DNA from: JACCTU01 sp963798985
GTDB taxonomy: Bacteria > Actinomycetota > Thermoleophilia > Gaiellales > Gaiellaceae
Direction of reading: 5' to 3'
Assembly (NCBI GenBank): GCA_963798985.1
Contig: CAWCVL010000009.1
Location: 124,001 to 188,000 of the forward strand
Length of the DNA stretch: 64,000 nucleotides
The notes beneath the pieces are model-generated. The model was not told where the DNA came from. It made no database searches and saw only the letters and a program-made list of their open reading frames with translations. Below, piece after piece: positions 38,005 through 46,876 of the stretch. Positions within the stretch are counted from its first letter, which is position 1. Each line of letters opens with the position of its first letter. A program made the position numbers and the translations under genes.

Positions 38005-38424
38005 CTACTCGGCGGCGGCTGCGGCGGGCGTGCGTGACGTGGCGACGGGTGCGCCCGACGCCTCCGGCACGAAGTCCACGAGCTCGAGGTAGACCATCAC
38101 CGCGGCGTCGCCCGCGCGCGGGCCGATCTTCACGATCCGCGAGTAGCCGCCGGGCCGTTCCGCAAATCGCGGGCCGACATCGGCGAACAGCTTGTGCACG
38201 ACGTCCTGCGAGCGCAGGAAAGAGAGCGCCTGGCGGCGGGCGTGGAGATCGCCGCGCCGCCCAAGCGTGATCATCTGCTCGGCGATCGGCTTGACCGCCT
38301 TCGCCTTGGCCTCGGTCGTCTTGATCCGGCCGTGCTCGATCAGCGCACCGGCGAGGTTCGAGTACAGCGCGCGACGCTGGGCGGCGTTGCGGCCGAGCTT
38401 TTTGCCGGCGCGCTGGTGACGCAT
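38005..38424 (-). CDS. rplQ: 50S ribosomal protein L17
   Basis: 139 residues, with an Ala-rich 15-residue tail. MRHQRAGKKLGRNAAQRRAL and SNLAGALIEHGRIKTTEAKAK are the conserved rRNA-binding start, and KIGPRAGDAAVMVYLELV the conserved end. Last ribosomal gene of the cluster; its ATG overlaps the rpoA stop, so the two are translationally coupled. Confidence 0.97.
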   Translation of the reverse strand: MRHQRAGKKLGRNAAQRRALYSNLAGALIEHGRIKTTEAKAKAVKPIAEQMITLGRRGDLHARRQALSFLRSQDVVHKLFADVGPRFAERPGGYSRIVKIGPRAGDAAVMVYLELVDFVPEASGAPVATSRTPAAAAAE

Positions 38425-39404
38425 CAGGCGGTTCCGTCCTCCCCGCGCAGGTTCAGACCGTGCGTCGCGAGCGTCTCCTTGACCTCTTCGATCGACTTCC
38501 GGCCGAAGTTCGGGATCGCCGCGAGCTCGCCCTCCGTCTTCGTGACCAGATCTCCGATCGTCTCGATCCCGACGCGCTTGAGGCAGTTGTACGAGCGCAC
38601 ACCGAGCTCGAGCTCCTCGATCGGGAAGTTCTCCATCCCGTGCGCGAGCGACGGCTCAGCGCCGGCACCCTCGGCCACGGCGGTCTCGCCGAAGCCCTCG
38701 ATCTTCTCGAGGTCGGTGAAGATGGCGAGCTGCCGGATGAGGATCTCGGCGGCTTCCGCGATCGCGTCCTTCGGGTTGACGGACCCGTCGGTGGTCACGT
38801 CGAGGCGGAGCTTGTCGTAGTCCGTCCGCTGCCCGACGCGAGCGGCCTCGACGTCGTACGAGACGCGGCGCACCGGGGAGAAGATCGAGTCGATCGGGAT
38901 GACGCCGATCGTGTGCTCCGGCCCGCGGTTGTTCTCCGACGGGACGTAGCCACGGCCGCGGCCGATCGTCAGCGTGATCTCGAGGCGGCCACGATCGGCC
39001 AGGTTCGCGATCTCGAGATCCGGGTTCAGGATCTCCAGTTCCGCGGGTGCCTCGAGGTCGCTCGCCTTGACGACGCCCGGACCCTTCTTCGAGAGGCGCA
39101 CCTCGATCTCGGGCGAGTCGCCGTGCAGGATCGCGACGAGGTTCTTGAGGTTGAGGATGATGTCGGTCACGTCCTCACGGACGCCCGGGAGCGTCGAGAA
39201 CTCGTGCTGCACGCCCTCGAGCTTGACGGACGTGACCGCAGCGCCCTCGAGCGACGAGAGCAGGACGCGGCGCAGCGAGTTGCCGAACGTGTAACCGAAG
39301 CCGCGGTCGAGCGGCTCGATCTCGAAGACGCCACGGTTCTCGTTGATCTCCTCGTGGACGATCTTCGGAATTTGAAATTCCATCAGGCTGGAGCGGACTG
39401 CCAA
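38424..39404 (-). CDS. rpoA: RNA polymerase alpha subunit
   Basis: 326 residues from TTG 39404, with AGGAAGG upstream; an ATG seven codons in is the alternative start. The N-terminal assembly domain has FEIEPLDRGFGYTFGNSLRRVLLSS (ends FEIEPLDRGFGYT and NSLRRVLLSS) and the C-terminal DNA-binding domain has LELGVRSYNCLKRVGIETIG. Between them is a flexible linker of about 15 residues. Part of the alpha-operon end of the cluster. Confidence 0.97.
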   Translation of the reverse strand: MAVRSSLMEFQIPKIVHEEINENRGVFEIEPLDRGFGYTFGNSLRRVLLSSLEGAAVTSVKLEGVQHEFSTLPGVREDVTDIILNLKNLVAILHGDSPEIEVRLSKKGPGVVKASDLEAPAELEILNPDLEIANLADRGRLEITLTIGRGRGYVPSENNRGPEHTIGVIPIDSIFSPVRRVSYDVEAARVGQRTDYDKLRLDVTTDGSVNPKDAIAEAAEILIRQLAIFTDLEKIEGFGETAVAEGAGAEPSLAHGMENFPIEELELGVRSYNCLKRVGIETIGDLVTKTEGELAAIPNFGRKSIEEVKETLATHGLNLRGEDGTA

Positions 39405-39425
39405 AGCGGGTTCCCTTCCTTCGTG

Positions 39426-40046
<621 letters not shown>

Positions 40047-40047
<1 letters not shown>

Positions 40048-40452
40048 TAGACCCTGCGCCTCTTCTTCTGCCGCACGCCGTTGTGCGCCTGCGGGGTGAC
40101 GTCCTTGACGCCGAGGATCTCGAGACCGGCGGCCTGGAGCGAGCGGATCGCCGTCTCACGCCCGGAGCCCGGGCCCTTGACGAAGACCTCGACCTTCTGC
40201 AGGCCGTGCTCCATGCCCTTCCGCGCGCAGTTGTCGGCGGTGACCTGCGCGGCGAACGGGCGTCGACTTGCGCGAGCCCTTGAAGCCGGCCGAGCCGGCG
40301 GACTCCCACGCGATCACGTTCCCGTCCTTGTCGGTCAGCGCAACGATCGTGTTGTTGAACGACGTCTTGATGTGCGCCTGGCCGATGGCGATGTTCTTCT
40401 TGACGCGGCGACGCCCGCGGCCGCGGGCCGCTGTCTTGCGAGGAGGCGCCAC
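40047..40452 (-). CDS. rpsK: 30S ribosomal protein S11 (one frameshift)
   Basis: About 135 residues from GTG 40452. IAIGQAHIKTSFNNTIVALT and WESAGSAGFKGSRKSTP are conserved. A surplus C near 40263 shifts the frame after KSTP; removal gives FAAQVTADNCARKGMEHGLQ and later EILGVKDVTPQAHNGVRQKK, the normal end. S11 is essential, so the shift is almost certainly a sequence error. Confidence 0.93.
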
Positions 40453-40453
40453 G

Positions 40454-40826
40454 CTACGGCTTCGCCTTCTTGCCGCGTCCGACGGTCTTCTTGACACCCT
40501 TGCGGGTGCGCGCGTTCGTCTTCGTGCGCTGACCGTTCACCGGTAGCCCACGGCGGTGGCGGACTCCGCGGTAGGCGCCGATCTCGCCGAGCCGCTTGAT
40601 CGCCTGCTGCCGGTCGCGGCGGAGATCGCCCTCGACGGTGACCTTGTCGTCGATGTAGTTGCGGAGCTTCGTGACCTCGTCGTCGGTGAGGTCGCGGATC
40701 TTGGTGTCCTGGGAGATGCCGAGCTCGGACGCGATCTGCTGCGCCGTCGAGCGGCCGATGCCGAAGATGTAGGTCAGCCCGACCTCGAGCCGCTTCTGGT
40801 TCGGAAGGTTGACTCCTGCGCGCCAT
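40454..40826 (-). CDS. rpsM: 30S ribosomal protein S13 (frameshift at the start)
   Basis: About 123 residues from ATG 40826. The body GVNLPNQKRLEVGLTYIFGIG to the Lys/Arg-rich C-terminus (RTRKGVKKTVGRGKKAKP) is intact, but is out of frame with the ATG. Removing one base between 40813 and 40824 joins ATG to GVNLPNQKR. The gene follows repeat copy 3 directly. S13 is essential. Confidence 0.9.
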
Positions 40827-40833
40827 CAGTGGC

Positions 40834-40982
40834 TCACCCGGTGGCAGTGGTGGATGCCCGGGTCGCGAGCACCAAGCGATGCAAGGACGCAGGGAGCGCT
40901 CGTGCTGACAAGCACGGGCGCGATGAGGACGCGGCAGCGCGCCGCGTGGTCGCGGGCGGCGCCGCCGACTGTCGCCGGGTAG
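40834..40982 (+). repeat. Interspersed structured element, copy 3, inside ribosomal cluster
   Basis: A 149-base hairpin between rpmJ and rpsM, antisense to both. Core CAAGGACGCAGGGA (40882-40895), inner hairpin 40896-40921 (11 bp, one U-G pair on the plus strand, 4-base loop GACA), then GATGAGGACG (40922-40931), lacking one C of the other copies. Outer arms ACCCGGTGGCAGTGGTGG and GCCGCCGACTGTCGCCGGGT pair, with wobble positions. It fills almost the entire gap. Confidence 0.78.
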
Positions 40983-41094
40983 CCCTGCCTGCCTGCTTGT
41001 GGCGAGGGTTCGTGCAGATGACCATGGTGCGACCGTGCCGCTTGATCACGCGGCAGCGCTCACACATGGGCTTGACTGAAGGTCTGACTTTCAT
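40834..41094 (-). CDS. rpmJ: 50S ribosomal protein L36 with abnormal C-terminal read-through
   Basis: Begins MKVRPSVKPMCERCRVIKRH and continues VICTNPRHKQ, the complete L36 fold of about 37 residues with its Cys/His zinc site. The usual stop is absent after HKQ; the frame runs through the repeat element to 40834, adding about 50 residues. The natural end should be near 40984. Either the element displaced the stop or an indel lies there. Start overlaps infA by four bases. Confidence 0.85.
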   Translation of the reverse strand: MKVRPSVKPMCERCRVIKRHGRTMVICTNPRHKQAGRATRRQSAAPPATTRRAAASSSRPCLSARALPASLHRLVLATRASTTATG

Positions 41095-41312
41095 CGGTGT
41101 CTGTAGGTGATGCGTCCTCGGTTCAGGTCGTATGGGCTGAGCTCGACCTTGACCTTGTCGCCGGGGAGGATCCGGATGTAGTTCTTCCGCATCTTCCCGC
41201 TGATCTTGGCCAGAACGTTTTGGCCTGACTCGAGTTGCACCCTGAACATCGTGCTCGGGAGCGCCTCGACGACCTCACCTTCTGCCTCGATCTTCTCTTC
41301 CTTCTCCGGCAT
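41091..41312 (-). CDS. infA: Translation initiation factor IF-1
   Basis: 73 residues. The S1-like OB fold is conserved: IEAEGEVVEALPSTMFRVQL, AKISGKMRKNYIRILPGDKVKVE (ends AKISGKMRKNYIRI and GDKVKVE) and LNRGRITYRHR. It binds the 30S A site. ATGA overlap couples it to rpmJ. The gap to map contains two small hairpins. Confidence 0.97.
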   Translation of the reverse strand: MPEKEEKIEAEGEVVEALPSTMFRVQLESGQNVLAKISGKMRKNYIRILPGDKVKVELSPYDLNRGRITYRHR

Positions 41313-41325
41313 TTCCTCTCACGAA

Positions 41326-41377
41326 CCGGGCCCCCTCGAGCCCGGAAAAGAACACGAAAAGATGGCCTTTCGGCCGA
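41326..41377 (-). promoter_or_regulatory. Two hairpins between map and infA
   Basis: On the minus strand GGCC-GAAA-GGCC (41375-41364) is followed by ATCTTTT, resembling a weak terminator, and CCGGGC...GCCCGG (41345-41326) stands just ahead of the infA ribosome site. They fill the largest gap of the spc-alpha half (68 bases). They may attenuate transcription from map into infA. The first stem is short. Confidence 0.35.
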
Positions 41378-41380
41378 CGA

Positions 41381-42145
41381 CTACTGTAGCAAAGCGGCCC
41401 CGGCCGGCGTCAGGATCCTCGGCCCGACCTCCGTGACGGCCACGGTGTGCTCGAAATGGGCCGAGAGCGACCCGTCGGCGGTGTAGACCGACCACTGGTC
41501 GTCGTCGACGACGATGTCCACCCCGCCCGCCGTGATCATCGGCTCGATCGCCAGCGTCATGCCGGAGGAGAGCCGAGCGCCCCGGCCGGGGGTGCCGTAG
41601 TTCGGGATCTGGGGATCCTCGTGGTAGGCCCGCCCGACCCCGTGCCCGACGAGGGCGCGGACGACGGCGAAGCCGGCCTCCTCGACCACCCGCTGGATCG
41701 CTGCCGAGACGTCGCCGACCCGGTTCTCCACCTGGGCCTGCTCGATCCCGGCCGCCAGCGCCGCCTGGGCGACCTCGAGCAGCCGCTCGGCTTCGGCCGA
41801 GACCTCCCCGACCGCGAACGTGTAGGCGGTGTCCGCGACGTAGCCGTCGAGCGTGACGCCCACGTCGATCGTCAGGAGATCGCCGTCCTGGACGCGGTAC
41901 TCACCCGGGATCCCGTGCACGATCATGTCGTTCGGCGAGATGCAGATCGCCTTCGGGAAGCCCCGGTAGCCCTTCGAGGTGGGGAACCCGCCCTGCGAGC
42001 GGATGAACTCCTCGGCGATGCGGTCGAGCTCGTCCGTCGTCACACCGGGCTCGATGTGGCGGCCGACGTGCGCGATCGCGTCAGCGGCGACTCTTCCGGC
42101 GGCCGCGATCAGCTCGATCTCGCGCTCGGACTTGCGGACGATCAC
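41381..42145 (-). CDS. map: Methionine aminopeptidase, type I
   Basis: 254 residues. It removes the initiator Met with two metals. Ligands are in LLTIDVGVTLDGYVADTAYT (two Asp), ALVGHGVGRAYHEDPQIPN (His), MTLAIEPMI (Glu) and AHFEHTVAVTE (Glu). Start overlaps adk by four bases. Its presence between adk and infA is the classical spc-operon order. Confidence 0.97.
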   Translation of the reverse strand: MIVRKSEREIELIAAAGRVAADAIAHVGRHIEPGVTTDELDRIAEEFIRSQGGFPTSKGYRGFPKAICISPNDMIVHGIPGEYRVQDGDLLTIDVGVTLDGYVADTAYTFAVGEVSAEAERLLEVAQAALAAGIEQAQVENRVGDVSAAIQRVVEEAGFAVVRALVGHGVGRAYHEDPQIPNYGTPGRGARLSSGMTLAIEPMITAGGVDIVVDDDQWSVYTADGSLSAHFEHTVAVTEVGPRILTPAGAALLQ

Positions 42146-42726
42146 GCCCCGGTCCTCGCCGGCCGCGATGCGACCTGCTCGAGTGCGTCCTGAACCTGCC
42201 TGAACACTTCCTCAACGGTACCCGTCCCGGGGATGGAAACGAGGCTGCCGCGCGCCCGGTAGTGCTCGACGATCGGCTCGGTCTCGCGGTGGTACGTCGC
42301 GATCCTGGTGTCGATGGCGGCCGGCGTGTCGTCGGCGCGGCCTTCCTCGAGCCCGCGCTTGGCGAGCCGCTCGCGGGCTACGTCGTCCGGCACCTGGAGC
42401 ACGAACACCACGTCGAGTGGCCGGTTGATCTCGGCGAGCATGTCGTCGAGCGCCTCGGCCTGCGCCATCGTGCGGGGAAAGCCGTCGAGCACGAAACCGT
42501 CGGAGTCGGTGAGCCGGTCGCGGATCAGCTCGATCATCGTCGCGTCGGGAACGAGCTCGCCGCGCGCGAGGATGTCCTCGACCTGCTTGCCGAGCGGCGT
42601 TCCGTCTTCGATCGCCTTGCGCAGGATGTCTCCGGTCGCGACGTGGGGACTGTCGTACTCGGCGGCGATCCGCTTCGCCTGAGTCCCCTTGCCCGACCCC
42701 TGGATTCCCAGGAGCAAGATGTTCAC
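42142..42726 (-). CDS. adk: Adenylate kinase
   Basis: 194 residues from GTG 42726. It makes 2 ADP from ATP and AMP. ILLLGIQGSGKGTQAKRIA is the P-loop and GFVLDGFPRTMAQAEAL the AMP-binding core. The lid is the short form (GLEEGRADDTPAAIDTR), typical of actinobacteria. Its start overlaps the secY stop by one base. Confidence 0.95.
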   Translation of the reverse strand: MNILLLGIQGSGKGTQAKRIAAEYDSPHVATGDILRKAIEDGTPLGKQVEDILARGELVPDATMIELIRDRLTDSDGFVLDGFPRTMAQAEALDDMLAEINRPLDVVFVLQVPDDVARERLAKRGLEEGRADDTPAAIDTRIATYHRETEPIVEHYRARGSLVSIPGTGTVEEVFRQVQDALEQVASRPARTGA

Positions 42727-43985
42727 TATCTGAGGAAGCCCTCGTACGAGCGCATCATCATCTGCGACTCCATCTGCCGCATCGTGTCGAGTGCCACGCC
42801 GACGGCGATCAGCACCGAGGTACCGCCGAGCGCGCCGGCCGTGGCCTGGGAGAAGCCGCCGTAGACGATGAAGAGCGACGGCAGCGTCGCGATGACGGCG
42901 AGGTACAGCGCACCGGGCAGCGTGAGCCGGGTCAGCACGCGGTCGAGGTACTGCGCGGTCGGCGGACCGGGACGGATGCCCGGGATGTAGCCGCCGTGCT
43001 TGCGCAGGTTGTCGGCCTGGTCGACCGGGTTGAACTGGACCGCGGTGTAGAAGTAGGTGAAGATCACGATCAGGAGCGCCTGGAACAGCAGGTACGGCAG
43101 GTTGTTCGGCGTGAAGTACGAGTTGACGAACTCCTGCGTCTGCGGGAAGAACGTCCCGATCGTCGGCGGGAAGGCCATGATCGCCGCGGCGAAGATCACC
43201 GGGATCACGCCGGCCATGTTCACGCGGAGCGGCATGTACGTCGAACCCCCGGTAGTCATGCGGCGGCCAACCATGCGCTTCGCGTACTGGATCGGGATTC
43301 GCCGCTGGCCCTCCTGGACGAACACGACCGCCACGATCACGCCGAGCGCGATCAGCGGGAACATGATCTTCTCGACCGGCCCGCCGTTCACCCACGCGTT
43401 GATGCCCGTCGGTAGCGCGGTGAGGATCGACGCGAAGATCAGGAGCGAGATGCCGTTGCCGATGCCGCGCTTCGTGATCTGCTCGCCGAACCACATCAGC
43501 AGCGTCGCGCCGGCGGTCAAGGTGAGAACGATCAGGATCACCCGTGCCGTCGATGCTTCGAGCGCGCCCTGCCGCTTGAACAGGTACGTGTAGCCGATCG
43601 CCTGCATCGCCGACAGCGCCACGGTCAGGTAGCGGGTGTACTGGTTGATCTTCGCGTAGCCCGACTCGCCTTCCTTCTGGAGCTGCTCGAGCCGCGGGAT
43701 CACGACGGTCAGCAGCTGCAGGATGATCGACGCCGTGATGTACGGCATGATCCCGAGCGCGAAGACGCTGAACCGCGACAGCGCACCGCCGGAGAAGAGC
43801 GAGAGCAGGCCCAGGATCGTGCCGCTGCCGCCGCCCTGGTCGAAGTAGTTCGTGATCTGGTCGGAGCTCACACCTGGAGCGGGCAGCCACGAGCCGAAGC
43901 GGTAGACCGCGAGGATGCCGGCCGTGAAGAGCAGCCGCTGGCGCAGCTCGGGGACGCGCCAGGCGTTCGTCAGCCAGGAAAACAC
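42726..43985 (-). CDS. secY: Protein translocase subunit SecY
   Basis: 419 residues with ten membrane helices. GIMPYITASIILQLLTVVIP and INQYTRYLTVALS are conserved, as are QEGQRRIPIQYAKR and the cytoplasmic C5 loop GGYIPGIRPG. It forms the protein-export channel. It lies one base from rplO, in the standard spc order. Confidence 0.96.
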   Translation of the reverse strand: MFSWLTNAWRVPELRQRLLFTAGILAVYRFGSWLPAPGVSSDQITNYFDQGGGSGTILGLLSLFSGGALSRFSVFALGIMPYITASIILQLLTVVIPRLEQLQKEGESGYAKINQYTRYLTVALSAMQAIGYTYLFKRQGALEASTARVILIVLTLTAGATLLMWFGEQITKRGIGNGISLLIFASILTALPTGINAWVNGGPVEKIMFPLIALGVIVAVVFVQEGQRRIPIQYAKRMVGRRMTTGGSTYMPLRVNMAGVIPVIFAAAIMAFPPTIGTFFPQTQEFVNSYFTPNNLPYLLFQALLIVIFTYFYTAVQFNPVDQADNLRKHGGYIPGIRPGPPTAQYLDRVLTRLTLPGALYLAVIATLPSLFIVYGGFSQATAGALGGTSVLIAVGVALDTMRQMESQMMMRSYEGFLR

Positions 43986-44627
43986 TTACTGACTTTCCTG
44001 CTGGGGAGCCTCGGCCTCCGCGCCCGCCTCCGGAGTCTCCGGCTCGGCGTCGGCGTCGTCTGGCGACGACGGGACGATGCCCGCTGCGCGCTTCTTCGCG
44101 GCGATCTTGCGGCGCTTGCGCGAACGCGTCGGCGCCGGCTCCTCACGGAGCGCGACGACGGTTCCGCCGGCCGACTCGATCTTCTCGCGCGCAGTCGACG
44201 AGAAGCGGTGGGCGGTCACGGTCAGCTTCTTCGAGAGGTCGCCGTAGCCGAGGATCTTCACGTCGGTGCGGAGGTTGCGGATCAGCCCGAGCTTCTTCAG
44301 CGCTTCCGGTGTGACGTCCGCTCCGGCGTCGAAACGCGTCTCGAGGTCGCGAACGTTGACGCCCTGCGTGAACGTCCGGAACGGGCCGACCGGCATCGCG
44401 TCCTTCGACGTCGGGCCGCGCTGCTTCGGGAGCCGCATGTACATCGGCATCTGGCCGCCTTCGAACCCGGCGGGCATCTTGTGCGACCCGGCGCGCGATT
44501 TCTGGCCCTTCAGACCGCGGCCGGAATAGCGCCCCTTGCCGGAGCCCAGGCCGCGGCCGATGCGCTTGCGGTCCTGCCGCGGCTGCGCGGGCGAGAGGTT
44601 GCTGAGTGAGAGCTTGCGATCCGCCAA
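43986..44627 (-). CDS. rplO: 50S ribosomal protein L15 with long C-terminal tail
   Basis: 213 residues against about 147 usual. The first 150 residues are normal L15 (RIGRGLGSGKGRYSGRGLKG, KILGYGDLSKKLTVTAHRFS). The extra 60 residues are first basic, then Pro/Glu/Ala-rich, probably disordered. Start is TTG 44627. Confidence 0.95.
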   Translation of the reverse strand: MADRKLSLSNLSPAQPRQDRKRIGRGLGSGKGRYSGRGLKGQKSRAGSHKMPAGFEGGQMPMYMRLPKQRGPTSKDAMPVGPFRTFTQGVNVRDLETRFDAGADVTPEALKKLGLIRNLRTDVKILGYGDLSKKLTVTAHRFSSTAREKIESAGGTVVALREEPAPTRSRKRRKIAAKKRAAGIVPSSPDDADAEPETPEAGAEAEAPQQESQ

Positions 44628-44630
44628 GAC

Positions 44631-44810
44631 CTAGACCTCCTCCACCTGCACGAGGTGGCGGACCTTGCGGAGCATACCGGCGAGCACCGGGCTCTCCGGC
44701 TTCTCGACGGAGCTGCCGATCTTGCCGAGGCCGAGCGCCCGCAGCGTGCCGCGGTGCCGCTGGCTCTGGCCGATCTGGCTGCGCGTCTGCGTGATCTTCA
44801 GCTGCGTCAC
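44631..44810 (-). CDS. rpmD: 50S ribosomal protein L30
   Basis: 59 residues from GTG 44810: MTQLKITQTRSQIGQSQRHR, then TLRALGLGKIGSSVE and a short Val/Glu end, all typical of bacterial L30. It sits between rpsE and rplO, four bases from each, which is the standard place. Too short to show up as a large frame, but the family match is clear. Confidence 0.95.
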   Translation of the reverse strand: MTQLKITQTRSQIGQSQRHRGTLRALGLGKIGSSVEKPESPVLAGMLRKVRHLVQVEEV

Positions 44811-45400
44811 TGCTGCGAGTCCTCCGGACTTTCAGCGGCCGGCGCAGCCTCAACTGCGATCGGCGCCGCGGCTACGTCCTCCGGCTTTGGATGCTTGTAC
44901 GGGAGCACTTCGGCGATCGTCTTGCCGCGCGCACGCGCGACGTCCTCGGGACGCCGCAGCGACTGAAGCGCGTTGACCGTCGCCTTCGCCATGTTGATCG
45001 GGTTCGTGGTGCCGAGGCTCTTCGCGAGGATGTCGCGGATCCCGGCGAGCTCCAGCACGGCACGGACGCCGCCGCCGGCGATCACGCCGGTGCCCTCGCT
45101 CGCGGGGCGGAGCATCACGCGCGCGGCGTCGAACTTGCCGATCACGCCGTGGGTGATGGTCGTGCCGTGCTTCGGCACCGTGAACATGTTCTTCTTCGCG
45201 TCGTCGACCGCCTTCGTGATCGCGAGCGGAACCTCGCGCGCCTTTCCGTAGCCGACGCCGACGCGGTCGTGCTCGTCGCCGATCACCACGAGCGCGGTGA
45301 ACGAGAAGCGACGGCCGCCCTTGACGACCTTCGCGACGCGGTTGATCTCGACCACGCGCTCCTTGAGCTCGCGGCTCTCCTGAAACTGCACGTCGCTCAA
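44807..45400 (-). CDS. rpsE: 30S ribosomal protein S5
   Basis: 197 residues from TTG 45400 with GGAGG upstream. FSFTALVVIGDEHDRVGVGYGKAREV and AGGGVRAVLELAGIRDILAKSLG (quoted ends GVGYGKAREV and AGIRDILAKS) are conserved. The C-terminus carries about 25 Ala/Pro/Glu-rich residues beyond the family end. The TTG overlaps the rplR stop. Confidence 0.95.
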   Translation of the reverse strand: MSDVQFQESRELKERVVEINRVAKVVKGGRRFSFTALVVIGDEHDRVGVGYGKAREVPLAITKAVDDAKKNMFTVPKHGTTITHGVIGKFDAARVMLRPASEGTGVIAGGGVRAVLELAGIRDILAKSLGTTNPINMAKATVNALQSLRRPEDVARARGKTIAEVLPYKHPKPEDVAAAPIAVEAAPAAESPEDSQQ

Positions 45401-45748
45401 AACTTGAGTCCTCCTTCGCGCGCGGCGTTCGCCAGCGCTTTGACGCGGCCGTGGTACAGGTAGCCCGCACGATCGAAGACGACGGACTCGACGCCTGCCT
45501 TCTTCGCGGCCTCTGCGAGCAGCCTGCCGACCTCGACCGCCTGCTCCGACTTGTTGCCCTTGAATGTCTTCGTGTCGAGCCAGCTCGCCGCCGCGAGCGT
45601 CTTGCCGCTCGTGTCGTCGATCACCTGCGCCACGATCCCGCGGTTCGAGCGAAAGACGGCGAGCCGCGGCCGCTCGGCGGTGCCGGAGACCTTGCCCGCG
45701 CACGCGCCGATGGCGCCGAAGCCGTGCTTCTCTGACAGCGGTAGCCAT
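45397..45748 (-). CDS. rplR: 50S ribosomal protein L18 (one frameshift)
   Basis: About 117 residues. MATAVREARLRRHRRVRG starts the basic N-terminus and AQVIDDTSGKTLAAASWLDT to ALANAAREGGLKF forms the rest. A surplus G near 45692 (GGG for GG) shifts the frame; removal gives RGKVSGTAERPRLAVFRSN. L18 carries 5S rRNA and is essential, so this is probably sequence error. Confidence 0.92.
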
Positions 45749-46281
45749 TACGCTCGCTTCCCGACCTTGCGGCGGACGTACTCGCCCTCGTACCGGATGC
45801 CCTTGCCCTTGTACGGCTCGGGGGGGCGGACCTTGCGGATCTCCGCAGCGAGCTGGCCGACCGCCTGCTTGTCGATCCCCTTCACGACGATCTGCGTCGG
45901 CACGGGAACCTCGAACGAGACTCCCTGGCGCGGCTCGATCGTGACGGGGTGCGAGTAGCCGACGCTCAGCTCGAGCGAGTCGCCCCTGAGCGCGGCGCGG
46001 TAACCGACGCCCTGCAGCTCGAGGCGCTTTTCGAAGCCCTTCGTGACGCCCTCGACCATGTTCGCGACGAGCGTGCGGGTCAGCCCGTGCAGCGCGCGGT
46101 CGTCGCCGCGCTCGGTCGGCCGCTCGACGACGATCTCGCCGTCGCGCTGCTCGATCTTCATCCGGCTCGGCACGACCTGCGAGAGCTCCCCGAGCGGCCC
46201 GTTCACCTGCACGCGCCCAGGGGAGATCGCAACGTTGACCGAGGTGGGCAGTTCGATGGGGCGTTTTCCGATTCGACTCAT
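45748..46281 (-). CDS. rplF: 50S ribosomal protein L6
   Basis: 177 residues. MSRIGKRPIELPTSVNVAI and the duplicated domain end PEPYKGKGIRYEGEYVRRK are diagnostic. The frame is intact and abuts rplR directly. Confidence 0.97.
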   Translation of the reverse strand: MSRIGKRPIELPTSVNVAISPGRVQVNGPLGELSQVVPSRMKIEQRDGEIVVERPTERGDDRALHGLTRTLVANMVEGVTKGFEKRLELQGVGYRAALRGDSLELSVGYSHPVTIEPRQGVSFEVPVPTQIVVKGIDKQAVGQLAAEIRKVRPPEPYKGKGIRYEGEYVRRKVGKRA

Positions 46282-46285
46282 GGCT

Positions 46286-46681
46286 TTACCAAACGAAGCA
46301 GATGACTTCGCCGCCGATGCCTTCGCGCTCGGCGGTGCGGCTCGTGATGAGCCCCTGCGGGGTGGACATGATCGCGGTACCCATGCCGCCGAGCACGCGC
46401 GGCAGACGATCCTTGCGAGCGTACACGCGGCGTCCGGGCTTGGAGACGCGCTTCAGATCCGTGAGGATCCGCTCGCGGCTGCGACCGTACTTCAGGTCGA
46501 CGACGAGCACGTCGAACGGGTCGCCGCGTTCGACGCGGTAGTCCTTGATGTAGCCCTCGTCCTTGAGCAGCCGCGCGATCTCCACCTTCACCTTGGACGT
46601 CGGCATGCGCGCGCTCTCGTGGAGCGCCTTGTTCGCGTTGCGGATTCGCGTGAGCATGTCCGCGATCGGATCGGTAACCAC
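46286..46681 (-). CDS. rpsH: 30S ribosomal protein S8
   Basis: 131 residues. DPIADMLTRIRNANKALHES begins the 16S rRNA-binding domain; MSTPQGLITSRTAEREGIGG closes it. S8 commonly represses the spc operon by binding its mRNA; no copy of that site was searched for here. Confidence 0.97.
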   Translation of the reverse strand: MVTDPIADMLTRIRNANKALHESARMPTSKVKVEIARLLKDEGYIKDYRVERGDPFDVLVVDLKYGRSRERILTDLKRVSKPGRRVYARKDRLPRVLGGMGTAIMSTPQGLITSRTAEREGIGGEVICFVW

Positions 46682-46690
46682 GTCGTCCTC

Positions 46691-46876
46691 CTACCAGCTG
46701 CTCTTCGTCATTCCGGGAATCGCGCCGTTGTGCGCGAGCTCCCGCAAGCAGATCCGGCACAGGCCGAACTTGCGAAAGACCGCACGCGGGCGCCCGCAGC
46801 GGTTGCAGCGCGAGTACGCGCGCGTCTTGAACTTCTGCGGCCGGGCCTGCTTGACAACCAACGACTTCTTAGCCAT
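46691..46876 (-). CDS. rpsN: 30S ribosomal protein S14, zinc-binding short form
   Basis: 61 residues, the C+ type with four Cys (CNRCGRPRAVFRKFGLCRIC) that bind zinc. FGLCRICLRELAHNGAIPG is the conserved end. This short form is usual in Gram-positives. Confidence 0.97.
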   Translation of the reverse strand: MAKKSLVVKQARPQKFKTRAYSRCNRCGRPRAVFRKFGLCRICLRELAHNGAIPGMTKSSW

